NCBI GenBank assembly: GCA_015680685.1
Contig: MNCI01003938.1
Location: 784,070-848,069 of the forward strand
Length of the DNA: 64,000 nt
Direction of reading: 5' to 3'
Origin: Gnetum montanum
Lineage: Eukaryota > Streptophyta > Gnetopsida > Gnetales > Gnetaceae
The notes beneath the pieces were generated by a model. That model did not search any database. It was not told the DNA's origin and saw nothing but the letters and a program-made list of their open reading frames with translations. Positions 35,169 to 46,132 of the stretch are shown one piece after another. Each line of letters starts with the position of its first letter. Position 1 is the stretch's first letter. The translations under genes were made by a program, and so were the position numbers.

Positions 35169-36293
35169 CTAGTTAATTTTTTCAGGGTTAAGGGCTGGAA
35201 GTTGGCAACAGAATTGCTTAAGTATGTCCATTCTTTCAACATAAGCACTAGTTATCCCCTTAGTTAGTTCCATACATGTCATCGAATTGCTCTCTTGATC
35301 AGCCATCAGCCACTGGGTGTTTTCTTGTCGTGTGGCTGATGCATATAGGCACTTTTGTATGTCAATGTCTTGTGTACACCGATTGCATGCAAGCAATGTT
35401 AAACTCTGCATTACCCATGATTTTTGCATGCAATGGCACCCTCTGTCACTATATGCGATGCATGGAAGTTTCTTCTTCTCAATCTTTCCAAAAGTATTTT
35501 TCTTGGATATCTTTAGGGAAAGATTGTAGATTCCTAGGTATGCATCTATTGTACTCAGCCATGCCCTTCCCATTATTATCGGGAAGTCCCCTTTGTCATT
35601 GTTTATTTGGATCACCAGGAAATTAGCTCGGTATGACCAACCACCTATGGTGGTAAAAATGTCCTTAACCTATCCCAAAGGAACAGTGATGGATTGGTCA
35701 GCTAGCTTTAAGCAAATATTACTCTTCTTGAGTGGAGGTAGGTTCCAAGTTTTATATAATTCTTGTGACATTAAGTTGACTCCAGAACCTAAGTCAAGAA
35801 GAACCTTATGAGGTTCATTCCTAGCAACTTGGAGATAAATTAGGGGGCTTCCAGGACTAGAGAATTTCTTAGGAAGATGGCCTACCTTAATCCAGTTGGT
35901 AACGGTATGTGTTAACATAACCGTGTGCATTGGTCTCAATTTTTGGGTTGAAGGAGGTCCTGAAACCTTATTTGGTATGGAGGTGTTTAGATGTTCAATC
36001 GCTTGTGAAGGTGAGGGCTTGGTTGGATTTTTGGTTCTAAAGAAAGGTCTTTTTGGCATTGGATTATCAGGACCAATTGATAATTGAGGATTAGGAGCCC
36101 TCGTGATATCGAGTTGTTGGGGTTGAAAGGGAAATACCCTTAGCATTGTTGGAGCAGTTGGTGGTGGAGCTACCAGCGTAAGAGATGCGGATGGATTCAG
36201 AGGATAGTATGGGTATGGAGTGTTTCCCGGAGAAGAAGGAGTCCTAAAATACTCCTGAACTTGGTAGTAACATGGTGGGGCTATGTGACCCAT
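35169..36293 (-). pseudogene. Protease and Cys-rich linker of element D
   Basis: Frame 36293-35670 has a Pro-rich lead (gag tail), then V-L-L-D-L-G-S-G-V-N-L-M, with D-L-G-S the active-site box of the aspartic protease, and L-K-L-A-D-Q-S-I-T-V-P-L-G as the flap-side segment. Frame 35615-35169 has G-D-F-P-I-I-M-G-R-A-W-L (the conserved I-I-x-G-R/D-x-W/F-L motif), followed by a Cys-rich stretch C-I-A-Y-S-D-R-G-C-H-C and A-C-N-R-C-x7-K-C that is conserved in C (40697-41344). A frame break lies at about 35640. Confidence 0.85.
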
Positions 36294-36512
36294 AGAGTCA
36301 CTTGGAGAAATCGGCTACTACACATAATAGCCATAAGGATCTGGTTGCTGGTAAGGGTATTGTTGTCCAGACAGTGGCATCCCCCATGACTATGGGTATT
36401 GCCACTACTGATACTACCCGATGGGTTGTGGTGGAGTTCCACTTGGATAGTACATTAACGGTTGGTGGAATTGTCTCGGGTTACCTTGGGAATAAGGTAA
36501 CCTTTGGGGTGC

Positions 36513-38434
36513 CTATCGTCTATTAAGTCTTGGGTTGAGTGCATACACCCCAGACTCTTGTAGATGTGAGATGATTGGACAACATCCCTTAGGATGGTCA
36601 TATTGGCAGATCTCACATCCGCCATCATTGTCTATGTCAGAATTCACAACCTCATTGGAGATAGTAATTTTTCCCTTACCCTTGTTATGTGCAAGGCCTG
36701 AATCTCTCCACTTTTTCTTGTGTTTATCACTACTTCGTTCCTCCTTAGACTCCTCTACGATTTTCAAGACAGTTTCAAGTCTAGAGTCTAAGGAATCCCA
36801 TAATTGATCCACCTTAGCCGATACTTCTGTTGTTAGCTTTTGAATTGGTAAGGTTTTTCTATTCACCAACTCTTTGAGTGGTAACTCATCCTCCTCATCA
36901 CAAAATCTCACTCCCTTCTTTCAAAGGGAAGGATTGCGGTTATATTCTTCCACGCTTTCTCTTTTCCATAGCTCTCCTTCTTCTTTGGCTACTTGCTCCA
37001 ACAATTGATGAATTTCATGGGCTCTAAGTTCTAATAGTCTTCCTTGGGCATAAGTCTCAAGGGTTCTCCTAGTCTCATGTCTTATCCCATCTACGATGTG
37101 GTGGAGTTGCTCCCATTGTGCATAGCCATGGCTTGGGCAATGATATAACAATGCATAGTATTGGCCCATGGTAGCATCCAAGGGTTCATGATTACCTTGC
37201 TTCCATCCTTGGATATGCTTATGCAAGTTAGACACTCTGGAGTATGTTTGATACTTATCATTGAACAACTCTAACATCGTACTCCACCTCCTAATGGTTT
37301 CCGGTTCTAAGGACCAGTACCAACTCTCTGCTTCCTTAATGAGTGTCTTATGAAACAACTTCAGTTTTTGCCACTTGTTCTCTATGTTTTGCAAGATGCA
37401 GACATCGTGGAATGCCTATAAATGATTTTGTAGATCGACATTGTATCCCCCCTCAAAGGGTGGGATATTATTCATGTCTAAGTGCTTGATCTAGCTATCT
37501 CTTTGATGCCTTGTTGGTATTCTAACTACCTCTGTTATATCAAGGATACTTCAGGTTGCAAGTAGGGGCTCATCATGATCATCTCTTTGATGACATCTAT
37601 GATGTCTTCGTTGTTCCCTACTTTCCCTTCGTTCATGCCCTTGTCCTCGCTCTCGACTCTCTCATTGAGGTCTCTCATTTTGCCTACCTCTATCCTCATC
37701 ATTATGCTCTTGGTGGCTATGCCTTGATGTGGAAGGAGAGGGTGAGTGATGAGATGAAGGAGAAGAAGAAGGAGAACCATCTTCATGATGATGTTTCTTA
37801 CCCTCTCTTCGGCTGCTACGGCCTCGATCATGATGAGGATCTAAGTGCCCGTCCTTGTCATGTGTTGTTGTTCCCTTAATGAATAGTTGGTGTTCATGGG
37901 GATCAAAACCAGAGTTGTGTATCATGGAGTGTAGGTTCTGATACCCCACCTCCTCACTATTGTTAGGAGGGGGAACATCATTTAATAAAGAACCCGTTAT
38001 AAGTGGTTCACCATCTCCGATTTCACTTAGGATGTGTGGGACTCCTTTTCCCTTCAATAGTGTGTGGTGGCTCTCTTACCTTGAGTCCCTTAAACATTGT
38101 GTAGCTATGGGATGATAATCCCTTGTGTCAAAATCACCTACAACGTATTCAACATAGAGTTGTGTATGCCTATTTGTGCAAGAGCACGGAGAAGCATGTT
38201 TGGGACTGACAGATCTGGAGGTAAGATGATGTTACCTTGCAAGTATCTCCATCACAGTAGTTTGTCTTGATGGAGGATAAAGGTAAAATCTGGTATGTAC
38301 TCATCGAGATGAGTATATACCACTTGGTATTGTTGAGGAACTGGTGGATTTTGGTTATGTGTTTTAGATTTCCGACTATTTCTTGTATTATCTCTAGGTG
38401 GTGTAATGCTCTTGTGAGAAGAAGAAGAAGACAT
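36513..38434 (-). pseudogene. gag of element D
   Basis: Starts at 38434, M-S-S-S-S-S-H-K-S (C has a similar start at 44019). Frames 38057-37662 carry a His/Asp/Arg/Ser-rich, low-complexity region. Frame 37394-36921 holds the capsid-like core (A-E-S-W-Y-W-S-L-E-P-E, M-L-E-L-F-N-D-K-Y-Q-T-Y, H-E-P-L-D, D-G-I-R-H-E-T-R-R-T-L-E-T-Y). Frame 36911-36513 ends with the zinc knuckle C-E-I-C-Q-Y-D-H-P-K-G-C-C-P, a C-x2-C-x3-H-x4-C pattern. Frameshifts separate the parts. Confidence 0.88.
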
Positions 38435-38556
38435 TGTGTCGTATCAGTGTGCTATTTAACCGTTATATAAATTTTTGTTTAATTAACCCTAAGGTTTTTT
38501 TAAGCTACCAACAATGTGGATAATTTTCTATGTTCTACTTAGTGCACAAACACTTA

Positions 38557-38575
38557 GTCCCTGGCAATGGTGCCA
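38557..38575 (-). promoter_or_regulatory. Primer binding site of element D
   Basis: Minus strand TGGCACCATTGCCAGGGAC, one base from the 5' LTR. It is close to the Asp-tRNA complement TGGCGCCGTTGCCGGGGAT, with three G-to-A differences in common positions. It is the same in C. Confidence 0.85.
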
Positions 38576-38576
38576 A

Positions 38577-39390
38577 TGATGAGTGGCGAGGTACCCCTAC
38601 ACTCAACCATACGAATACAAGAGTAGCATGCACGATCTGGTCAAACTCTGTAGACTATGTGCCTACACGCCTTATGAAACACTTAAGGTTAATCATTCGT
38701 TGTCTTCCTAGACTTACTTGTAGTTGTCATGATGTATGGTTAAGTAAGTTTGAGGTATGTGATTTTTATAGTTATTATGTTTGATCTCCTATGCTATTGA
38801 GGTGAAGGGTGAAGAGACTAATTGACTAACTTTAACTAACTAACTAAGCTTGAATTAATCTAGCATCAACATCTGTTCCCACTTATCATTCACACCCTAA
38901 ACCAATGCAACATTGGTTACCAAATGCTAGTCGTTGCTAGGATTACCAAGCGTAACGCACATGCTTGAAGTGGTCGTACTGAGGCACTTAACTAGGAGAG
39001 AAGGGTTGAGAGAGATTTAATCAAATAATAAAGCATTTAAATGGTAAATAGTAAATAACAATAAATGAAAGTCCTATTTAGCTTATTCCATGCACTATAA
39101 GGTTTATCCAAGAAGTTTGTCTTTATTTCCGTACACAACTTATGTTCAGGTACAATATTGCTTGAATAAAGATTTGTTCACTTTGGAGTTCTTATTGTGG
39201 GCACATGGAAATTATTCTATCTCTAGAGAGGGAAAACTGCCAGAGTTTCACTATAGTCTAGGCCTAGATGAGAAACAAGGGAGAGCTATATCTTATTTAT
39301 AGACTTGGCGGTGCACCTTGATATTGCGAGGGACAACGCGATATCGCGTGGGATGCGATATCGCGGCCCATGCAATATCATGTCCCATCA
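38577..39390 (-). repeat. 5' LTR of element D
   Basis: 814 bp, TGATGAGTGGCGAGG...CATGTCCCATCA. U3 words GATATTGCG, GCGATATCGCG, TGCGATATCGCGG and CAATATCATG at 39321-39383. TATA on the minus strand at about 39293-39304 (TATAAATAAGAT). Confidence 0.9.
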
Positions 39391-40690
39391 ATGGAAATGT
39401 TGATAAAATGGATGGCAGAGGTGAAAATGAACACAACAAATGTTGATTATGGAAATGTTTAATGAAAAAAAAGTTAACTAATGTACCAAATAGGAATGTC
39501 AGTGGGTCCTCCCCAAAGCAGGTTCATGCCTTTAATGCCATAACGAACCCACATTCAAAGAGTTCGTAGGCTCTGAAAATGTCATTTAGAAGCAAGAGTT
39601 AAAGTCTTAACCACAAGGATTTATCAAAAAGAAAATAATGCATCAACCAAAATATAGACTACTGATATAACTGACAATGAGGTGGAAAATGGAGAAAGAA
39701 TGATGAGGAGGAGAGAATGGAATAGAGTCTCAAGAACAAGGTGGTGTACAACCCTTTGTGTATTAATGGTTAATGTGACTTAGTAGATTTCATTCCAAAT
39801 CTAGCCTCAAACAATCCACATCTAGTGACTTCACATTAATACATTTGGCTAATCCATCCACTTGAAGTAAAAGGAATGCTTCTGCCAAAGAATCACTACC
39901 ATTCCGAGGAACAAGAAAGGAATAAGTGGGAAGTGAGAAAGGGCCTTAGTTAGAGGGAACATGTTTTTTTAGTTCCATAACTAGTGCTTGTAGCCCAGAT
40001 GATTATTTCGTCTAAGGGATGTACTTTAAATTCTCACTCTCCCTTTTTTCTTTTTCTTTTTTTGCATGAGAACCACACCATGCAAAGATGTATTATTTTT
40101 ATTAGCTCATCTTCCTGATAATGGAGCAATGTTAGAATGGTAAGGAAAACTCAAGAAGAAAACATCCAAGCACCTAAGAGAATGGCTATCACAAGTGCAT
40201 CAAATCCTTTTGAAGTCACACCCTTTTCAGTCCTTGAGTCCTTCCTCAGTTTGAGAAATACCCAGTCACTTGTTCGTTAATAGTTTTATTGTTAAGAAAG
40301 TGATTGTATAGTTCCAAGCCAAGAGAGATCATAGAAATTGATGAATGCATGGATGACGTGGACTCATTACCTGTTATACCAAAAACAACCATACCTTAGT
40401 ATCAACATTATAACTCCAAGGTAAAAACCAAACATTAGCAATCAATAGAATACAATTTATACCACCATCAGAGCACTTATTAGGTGATGAACCTTACAAA
40501 ACAAACAAATGCACAAAGAAATGAAACAGTATAAATGATATTGAAAAACAAAAATAAGAAAAGTTAAAGAAATTTATAAAACAAAAATGTGTAAAAAAAA
40601 AGTTAAAAAGAAACTAAGGGCCTCGAATGATCAGCAAAGGTGGCCATCTCCACCATGACTAAGTTGGAAGGGGGAGATCTAAAATAATGA
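39391..40690 (-). other. 3' non-coding region of element C, continuation after D
   Basis: Corresponds to D 30976-32265 with boxes such as GAGTTCGTAGGCTCT, AACCACAAGGATTTA and CAAGAAGAAAACATCCAAGCAC. No conserved ORF. At its right end the sequence jumps to the PR end, which marks the deletion of RT-RH-IN. Confidence 0.6.
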
Positions 40691-40696
40691 GCAGGG

Positions 40697-41500
40697 TCAT
40701 TCCTTCTTAGAGGTATTATGTCTCTTATTAAGATTTTTGTCTGACTTTTTAGGAATTTCCAACTTCCTCCAATTGATGTTTCTGAAGTTAAGGTTTGGAA
40801 GTTGACAATGCTCTTGCTCTAGTGCATCTATACTTTCGATGTGAGCACAAGTCATTCCCTTGGTTAGTTCCATGCATGTTGGTGAGTTGCTCTCTTGATC
40901 AGCTATCAAACACCAGGTGTCTTCTTGTTGTGTGGTTGCTACATATAGGCACTTTTGTATGTTAATTTCTTGTGCACACCGGTTGCATGCAAGCAATGCT
41001 GAACATTCTTGTACGCAATCACACCCTGTATCACTGTATGTGATGCATGAAACCTTCTTCCTCTCGATCTTCCCAAAATAATTTTTCTTAGATATTTGCA
41101 AGGAAAGATTACAGATTCCTAGGCACACATTTATGGTACATAGCCATGCCCTTCCCATTATTATTGGGAAGTCCCCTTTATCTTTTTTTACTTGGATCAC
41201 TAGGAAATCAGCTAGGTATGACCACCCACACACAATGGTAACGATGTCCTCCACCTTTTCTAAAGGAACAGTGATGGATTGGTCAGCTAGCTCTAGGTGA
41301 ATATTTCTCTTCTTTAATGGAGGCAGGTTCCACGCTTTGTACATCTCTTGTGATATTAAGTTGACTTTGGAACCTGAGTGTAGAAGAGCTTTACATGGTT
41401 AATTCCCAGTGAGTTGGAGATAGATTAGAGGGCTTCTGGGATTAGAGAATTTCTTGGGAAGGTGACCCACCTTAATCCAATTAGTAACGACATGTGTTAA
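40697..41500 (-). pseudogene. Protease and Cys-rich linker of element C
   Basis: Frame 41344-40697 (215 codons) reads Y-K-A-W-N-L-P-P-L-K-K, L-E-L-A-D-Q-S-I-T-V-P-L, D-I-V-T-I-V-C-G-W-S-Y-L, G-D-F-P-I-I-M-G-R-A-W-L and the Cys-rich C-x8-C-x-C-x...-C-N-R-C-x7-K-C. The active-site box is at about 41400, just upstream and out of this frame (V-x-L-x-S-G-S-K-V-N-L). It ends with K-K-S-D-K-N-L where D continues to RT, confirming the missing polymerase. Confidence 0.82.
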
Positions 41501-41799
41501 CATAACCATATGTGTTGAGCTTGATGTTTGGTTTGAAGGGAGCTCTGAAGCCCTTTTTGATGGAGAGGTGTTCAGAGGTTCAACTGCCTATGGTTGTGAG
41601 GGCTTAGCTAGACTATTGGTTCTAAAGAAAGGCCTTCTCTTAATATGGTGGTCAGAACCAGCAGTGGGTTGAATATTCATAGCCCTCATAGCATTGTGTT
41701 GCTATGGTTGAGTGGGGAGTTCCCCTTGCATTGTTGGAGCAGGTGGTAATGGAGCTATTGATGTGAGAGTTGCAGATGGATTTGGAGGATGGTACGCGT

Positions 41800-44019
41800 G
41801 TGGGTCATCTCCCCTAGGAGAAGGAGTCATATAATACTCTCAAGATTAGTAGTGATGTTGTGGTGTTACGTGATCAATAAAGTTATGTGGAGAGATTGGT
41901 TGCTGCACATAGTTGCCATATGGATCCAACTGCCGATAGGGGTATTATTTCCTTGGTGGTGGCATCCCCCATGACTGTGGGTATTGCCACTATTGGTGTT
42001 GCTCGACAAGTTGTGGTGGAGTTCTAGTTGGATAATACATTGATGGTTGGTGGAATTGCCTTGGGTTACCTTGGGGATAAGGTAACCATTAGGGTGCTTG
42101 CCGTTTGTTAAGTCGTGGGTTGAGTGCATACACTCCAAACTCTTGTAGATGTGAGATCATTGGGCAACATCCTTTAGGATGGTCATATTGGCATATCTCA
42201 CATCCACTGTCATTGTCCATATATGACTCCACAACCTCTTTGGTGATGTCCATTTTACCCTTACCTTTGTTATGTGCATTGTCCATTTCTCTCTTTTTCT
42301 TTTTTTCATAGTCACTACCTTGTTCCCTAGACTCCTCTACAACTTTAAGAATAGTTTTGAGCCTACTATCTAGGGAGTCCCACATTTTATCTACCTTTGC
42401 CAATACCTTTGTTGTTAATTTTTGGAGTGGCAAGGTTTTCATATGCACCATCTCTTCGAGTGGTGACTTTTCCTCCTCTTCACAAAACCTCACTTCTCTT
42501 TTTCAGAGGGAAGGATCTCAGTTGTACTCCTTCACACTTTCTCTCTTACATAGCTCTCCTTCTTCCTTGGCTACTTGCTCTAGCAATCTATGAACTTGAT
42601 GAGACCTAAGATTTGATAATCTCCCTTGAGCATACATTCCAAGGGTTCTCCTGGTATCATGCCTAAGTGCATCTACAAGATGACGTAGTTGATCCTGTTG
42701 CGAGTAACCATGGCTAGGGTAATGATGTAATAGTGCATAATAGTAGCCCATGGCAACATCCAAGGGTTCATGATTTCCATGCTTCCATCCTTGGATTTTC
42801 TTTCATAGGTTGGACACTCAGGAGTACATTTGCTACTTATCATTAAATAGTTCTAGCATTGTACTCCATGTCCGAATGAATTCCAGTTCTAAGGACCAGT
42901 ACCAGCTTTCCGCTTCTCTTACTAGTGTCCTTGGGAACAACTTCAGTTTTTGCCATTCATTCTCGATGTTTAGCAAGGCACATGCATCATGGAATGCTTG
43001 TAGGAGATTTTAAGGATTAGGGTTGTATCCCCCTTCAAATCATGGGATATTGTTCATGTCTAGCCTCTTGATCCTACTATCCTTTTGGTGCCTTATTGGA
43101 ACTCTTACAGCCTCTGTGATATCTAACATACTTCTTGTCACGAGTAGGGGTTCTTCATGGTACGCAGTTCCCTACTCTTCCTTCTTTTATGCCATGATTC
43201 TTTAGAGTGCCCTCATCCTTGTTCTCGACTATCCCGTTGATGTTTTTCACTTTTTTTTCCTTTATCCTCACAGTTAGGTTCCTTATGGCTGCATCTGGAC
43301 ATTGAAGGAGAGGGTGAATGTGATGATGAAGGTGAAGAAGAAAGAGAACCATCATCATGATGATGTTTTCTACTTTCTCTTCGGTGGTCTCGGCCCCGAT
43401 TGTGATTACGATCAGAACGTCCACCCTTATTGTGTGTTTGTGTTCCCTCATTGAACACTTCGTGTTCGTGGGGATCAAAACCAAGGTTTTGAATCGTGAA
43501 GTGGAGGTTCTGATACACCACCTCCTGACCATCATTAGGAGGAGGAACATTGTTTTGTGGAGAACCTATTGAAATAGGTTCACCACCCTCAATTTCACTT
43601 AAGATGGACAGAGCATTATGGGGTCCTTTGCCCTTCAAAGATGTATGGTATCTCTCTTGTTGCAAGTTCCTTTGAGGTTGCACTTCTGTGGGATGGTAGT
43701 CCCTTGTGTCATAATTACATGCAATGTATTCCACATATAAAAGTGGCATGTCTATCCGTGTGAGAGCATGAAGAAGCATGTTGGGGACTACTCCGTTTGG
43801 AGGCAACACTATGTTACCTTCCAAGTCTCTCCAACGCAATTGTTCATATTGATGGAGAATAAAGGTGAAATTGTGTACATACTCATCGTGATGAATATAT
43901 ATTACCCAAAATTGTTGAGGAATTGGTGGATCTTGGTTATGTGTATGATGCTGCTGATTGTGTCTTATGTGAGTCCTAGGCGGTGAAGTGCTCTTATGCG
44001 AAGAAGAAAACATTTTCAT
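41800..44019 (-). pseudogene. gag of element C
   Basis: Frame 44019-43213 (268 codons) starts M-K-M-F-S-S-S-H-K-S-T-S-P-P and includes a basic His/Arg/Asp stretch plus an S-S-S-P-S-S-S-H-S-P-S-P-S-type SR-like segment. The core lies at about 43010-42518 (M-D-V-A-M-G-Y-Y-Y-A-L-L-H-H, V-D-A-L-R-H-D-T-R-R-T-L-G-M-Y-A). Frame 42493-42089 ends with the knuckle C-E-I-C-Q-Y-D-H-P-K-G-C-C-P, followed by a Pro/His/Asn-rich tail to about 41866. It is the longest surviving gag start of the family. Confidence 0.85.
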
Positions 44020-44138
44020 CTTGTTTAGTGTGAGATTTACTATTATCTTATCTTTTCTTGATTAACCCTAAGGGTTCGTTCTAGCATTCCAATGATGTGG
44101 ATGATTTTCTATCTTCTACGTAATGCACAAACAACTAA

Positions 44139-44157
44139 GTCCCTGGCAATGGTGCCA
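44139..44157 (-). promoter_or_regulatory. Primer binding site of element C
   Basis: Minus strand TGGCACCATTGCCAGGGAC, identical to that of D and next to the 5' LTR. Confidence 0.85.
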
Positions 44158-44158
44158 A

Positions 44159-44971
44159 TGATGAGTGGTGAAGTACCCTATACTCAACCATATGAATACG
44201 AGCGTCTCACACGTGATCTGGTTGAACTCCAGGGACTAAGTGCTTATGCGCCTTAATGGAACACTCAGAGTTAATGAATCTTTGTCCTCCCAAACTTACT
44301 TGTATTGTCACAGTTGTATAGTTAAGTAACTTTGAGGTGTATGATTTTTATAACTTTTATATTTTTAAGGTCTTATGCTAATAGGAGAAGGTAAGGAGAA
44401 CTAAGTGACTAACTTTCATTAACTATTTACTAACTAAGTTCTAATTGTTCCTAACACCAGTATCTATTCCCACTGGCCGCACATATCCTGAACTAGTGCA
44501 ACGCTGCTGGGATTACCAAACACTAATTGTTACTAGGTTACCAAGCGCTACACACATGCTCGAAGCGGTCGTACTAAGTGTACTTAACTAGGAGAGTCAA
44601 GGGTTGAGAGAGAGATTAATTAACTAGAAAATCATTTAAACATTCAACAATAATTAATTACTATTTGTCTTAGTCCATATGTTGCAAGTTTTATCATAAA
44701 GTTCATCTTTATTGCCATACACAAATGTGTGCTCAAGTACAATTTGCTCGAATAAAGATCTGTTCACTTTAAGACTCCTACTGCAAGCACATGGAAATTA
44801 TTCTAACTTTGGAATGGTAAAACTACTGGAGTTTGGCTAAGTGTCTAAGTCTAACTATCTAGAACAAGGGAAGCTACCTCTTATTTATAGAAAATGAGAT
44901 GGGACGCGATATCGTGGGGCGGATGTGATATCACGTATGCGATATCACATACGTGATATCGCGGCACATCA
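44159..44971 (-). repeat. 5' LTR of element C
   Basis: 813 bp, TGATGAGTGGTGAAG...GCGGCACATCA. The U3 cluster at 44903-44963 has GCGATATCGTG, GTGATATCACGTATGCGATA and ACGTGATATCGCGG-type words. TATAAATAAGAGG on the minus strand at about 44877-44889. It has about 30 bp more of the palindromic region than the 3' LTR. Confidence 0.9.
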
Positions 44972-44976
44972 AAGTC

Positions 44977-45387
44977 ATCTTCAATAATTTTTCCCCATGT
45001 TTACTTTGTCTTCCTTTCGAAGGCTTTGCTAGAATAGTGATGAAGTAATCTTTGCTTATAGGTTCATTATCTAATCTTTTTTGCACATGTCTAAAACATC
45101 TAATCCATCATTCTTGTAGCTTATTTGAAATAGAAGCTACTCTAAATCTTCCTCTGATGTCAATATTATGTAGTTTATCTCTTCTAGTAACATTCAATAT
45201 CCATCGAAGCATTCTTAGTTCTACCACATTGATTTATTGTCCATGCTTCTTTTGTATTTCCCAACATTTAACATCATATAAGATAGCAAGTCTAATTGTT
45301 GTCTTGTAACATTTTCTCTTTCACTTTATTGGTATTCCTTTATCACATAAAACACTACTAGATTGTCTCCATTTTAATCATTCTACC
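44977..45387 (-). pseudogene. LINE reverse transcriptase, C-terminal part
   Basis: Minus-strand reading: W-L-K-W-R-Q-S (45360-45385), V-L-C-D-K-G-I-P-I, an Y-D-V-K-C-W-like box, then V-E-L-R-M-L-R-W and T-R-R-D-K-L-H-N-I-D-I-R. This is the very common plant LINE C-terminal sequence (W-x-M-L-R-W-x-C-G-x-T-R-x-D-K-I-R-N-E). The frame then continues into the 3' end at 28032-28131 on the other side of element C. It is broken by stops. Confidence 0.85.
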
Positions 45388-46132
45388 TGATGAGTCATGA
45401 ATTTGCTGGCTGTGATATCATAGCCATGATATCACAGCCTTGTTGTATCAGTAGCTGCGATATCGCATGGGCCACGATATCGCGTACGCGATATCGCAGT
45501 TGACGCGATATCGTAGTGCGTTGCCATATCTATAAATAAGAGGCAGCTCTCCCTTGTTTGGGATCCCAGTTTTAGAGTAGCGAAGCTCTAGCAGTTTGAT
45601 CTCTCTAGAGTTAGATTTTTTCCTGTGTCTGCCTGCAGTGTGGTGAATGTAATTGTACGGTCTCTTTATTCGAGTGTGCCGTACTTGGACACGCACATGA
45701 CCGGCAATAAAGATCAAAATTACTTCATCATTGCAACATTCACTTTGTCATTTATTTGTTTGTNNNNNNNNNNNNNNNNNNNNNNNNNNNNNNNNNNNNN
45801 NNNNNNNNNNNNNNNNNNNNNNNNNNNNNNNNNNNNNNNNNGCACTTAAGCTAGATTAGATTTTCTTACCCTTTTCCTCCTAGTTTAGATTAGTTAATAT
45901 TATTTTCCACTGCCTTCAGGAGTAGCGTTAGAATTAGGAACACATCATACACCTCATCTGGACTAAACCATACATGACAAATATAACACTAGTCCAGGTG
46001 GGCAGACAGTGAACTACGACCTAAGGATAACTATCTAGGTGCCACAACTAGTCTGTCTGCGGAGTTCGACCAGATCACTCGTGCGACACTCGTTTTGTAT
46101 GGCTGAGTGTAGGGGTACCTCGCCACTCATCA
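45388..46132 (+). mobile_element. LTR E (apparent solo LTR) inserted in the LINE
   Basis: TGATGAGTCATGAATTTG at 45388 to CGCCACTCATCA at 46132. Flanks are CTACC (45383-45387) and CTGCC (46133-46137). The U3 (45408-45520) has the strongest palindromes of the window, including GATATCGCGTACGCGATATC at 45476-45495. A TATA-type TCTATAAATAAGAGG segment lies at 45529-45543, and AATAAAG near 45706. A run of 78 N (45764-45841) sits inside the LTR, so its length is not exact and an interior could be hidden. Confidence 0.8.
45764..45841. other. Assembly gap (78 N)
   Basis: A run of N inside LTR E. The flanking sequence is the same LTR on both sides. Confidence 0.99.

Larger units (their letters stand above)
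29558..39390 (-). mobile_element. Element D: gag-pol Ty3/gypsy element (Tat/Athila-like), nested in C
   Basis: 3' LTR 29558-30349 and 5' LTR 38577-39390 enclose an 8.2-kb interior. Flanks are ATGGC (29553-29557) and ATGGA (39391-39395), a 4/5 target duplication. Minus-strand order is PBS, gag, PR, RT, RNase H, integrase, 3' non-coding region. This is the only nearly complete gag-pol in the window. Stops and frameshifts are present but few enough that 100-200 codon frames survive. It is nested within C and therefore younger. Its RT and PBS types put it in the non-chromovirus Tat/Athila branch. Confidence 0.92.
28132..44971 (-). mobile_element. Element C: gypsy-like LTR retrotransposon lacking RT-RH-IN, split by D
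   Basis: 3' LTR 28132-28912 and 5' LTR 44159-44971, both minus. Flanks are AAGTT (28127-28131) and AAGTC (44972-44976), a 4/5 target duplication. The interior without D is about 5.4 kb: gag (44019 down to about 41800), PR (41344-40697), then a jump directly to the 3' non-coding region, where D has about 2.9 kb of RT, RNase H and integrase. The junction aligns D 32265 with D 35150. C is thus a deletion derivative that needed polymerase from another copy. Confidence 0.9.

Noticed and set aside
35276-36087. Plus-strand frames over the protease region of D
   Set aside because: Shadows of the minus-strand gag-PR frame, which carries the family motifs.
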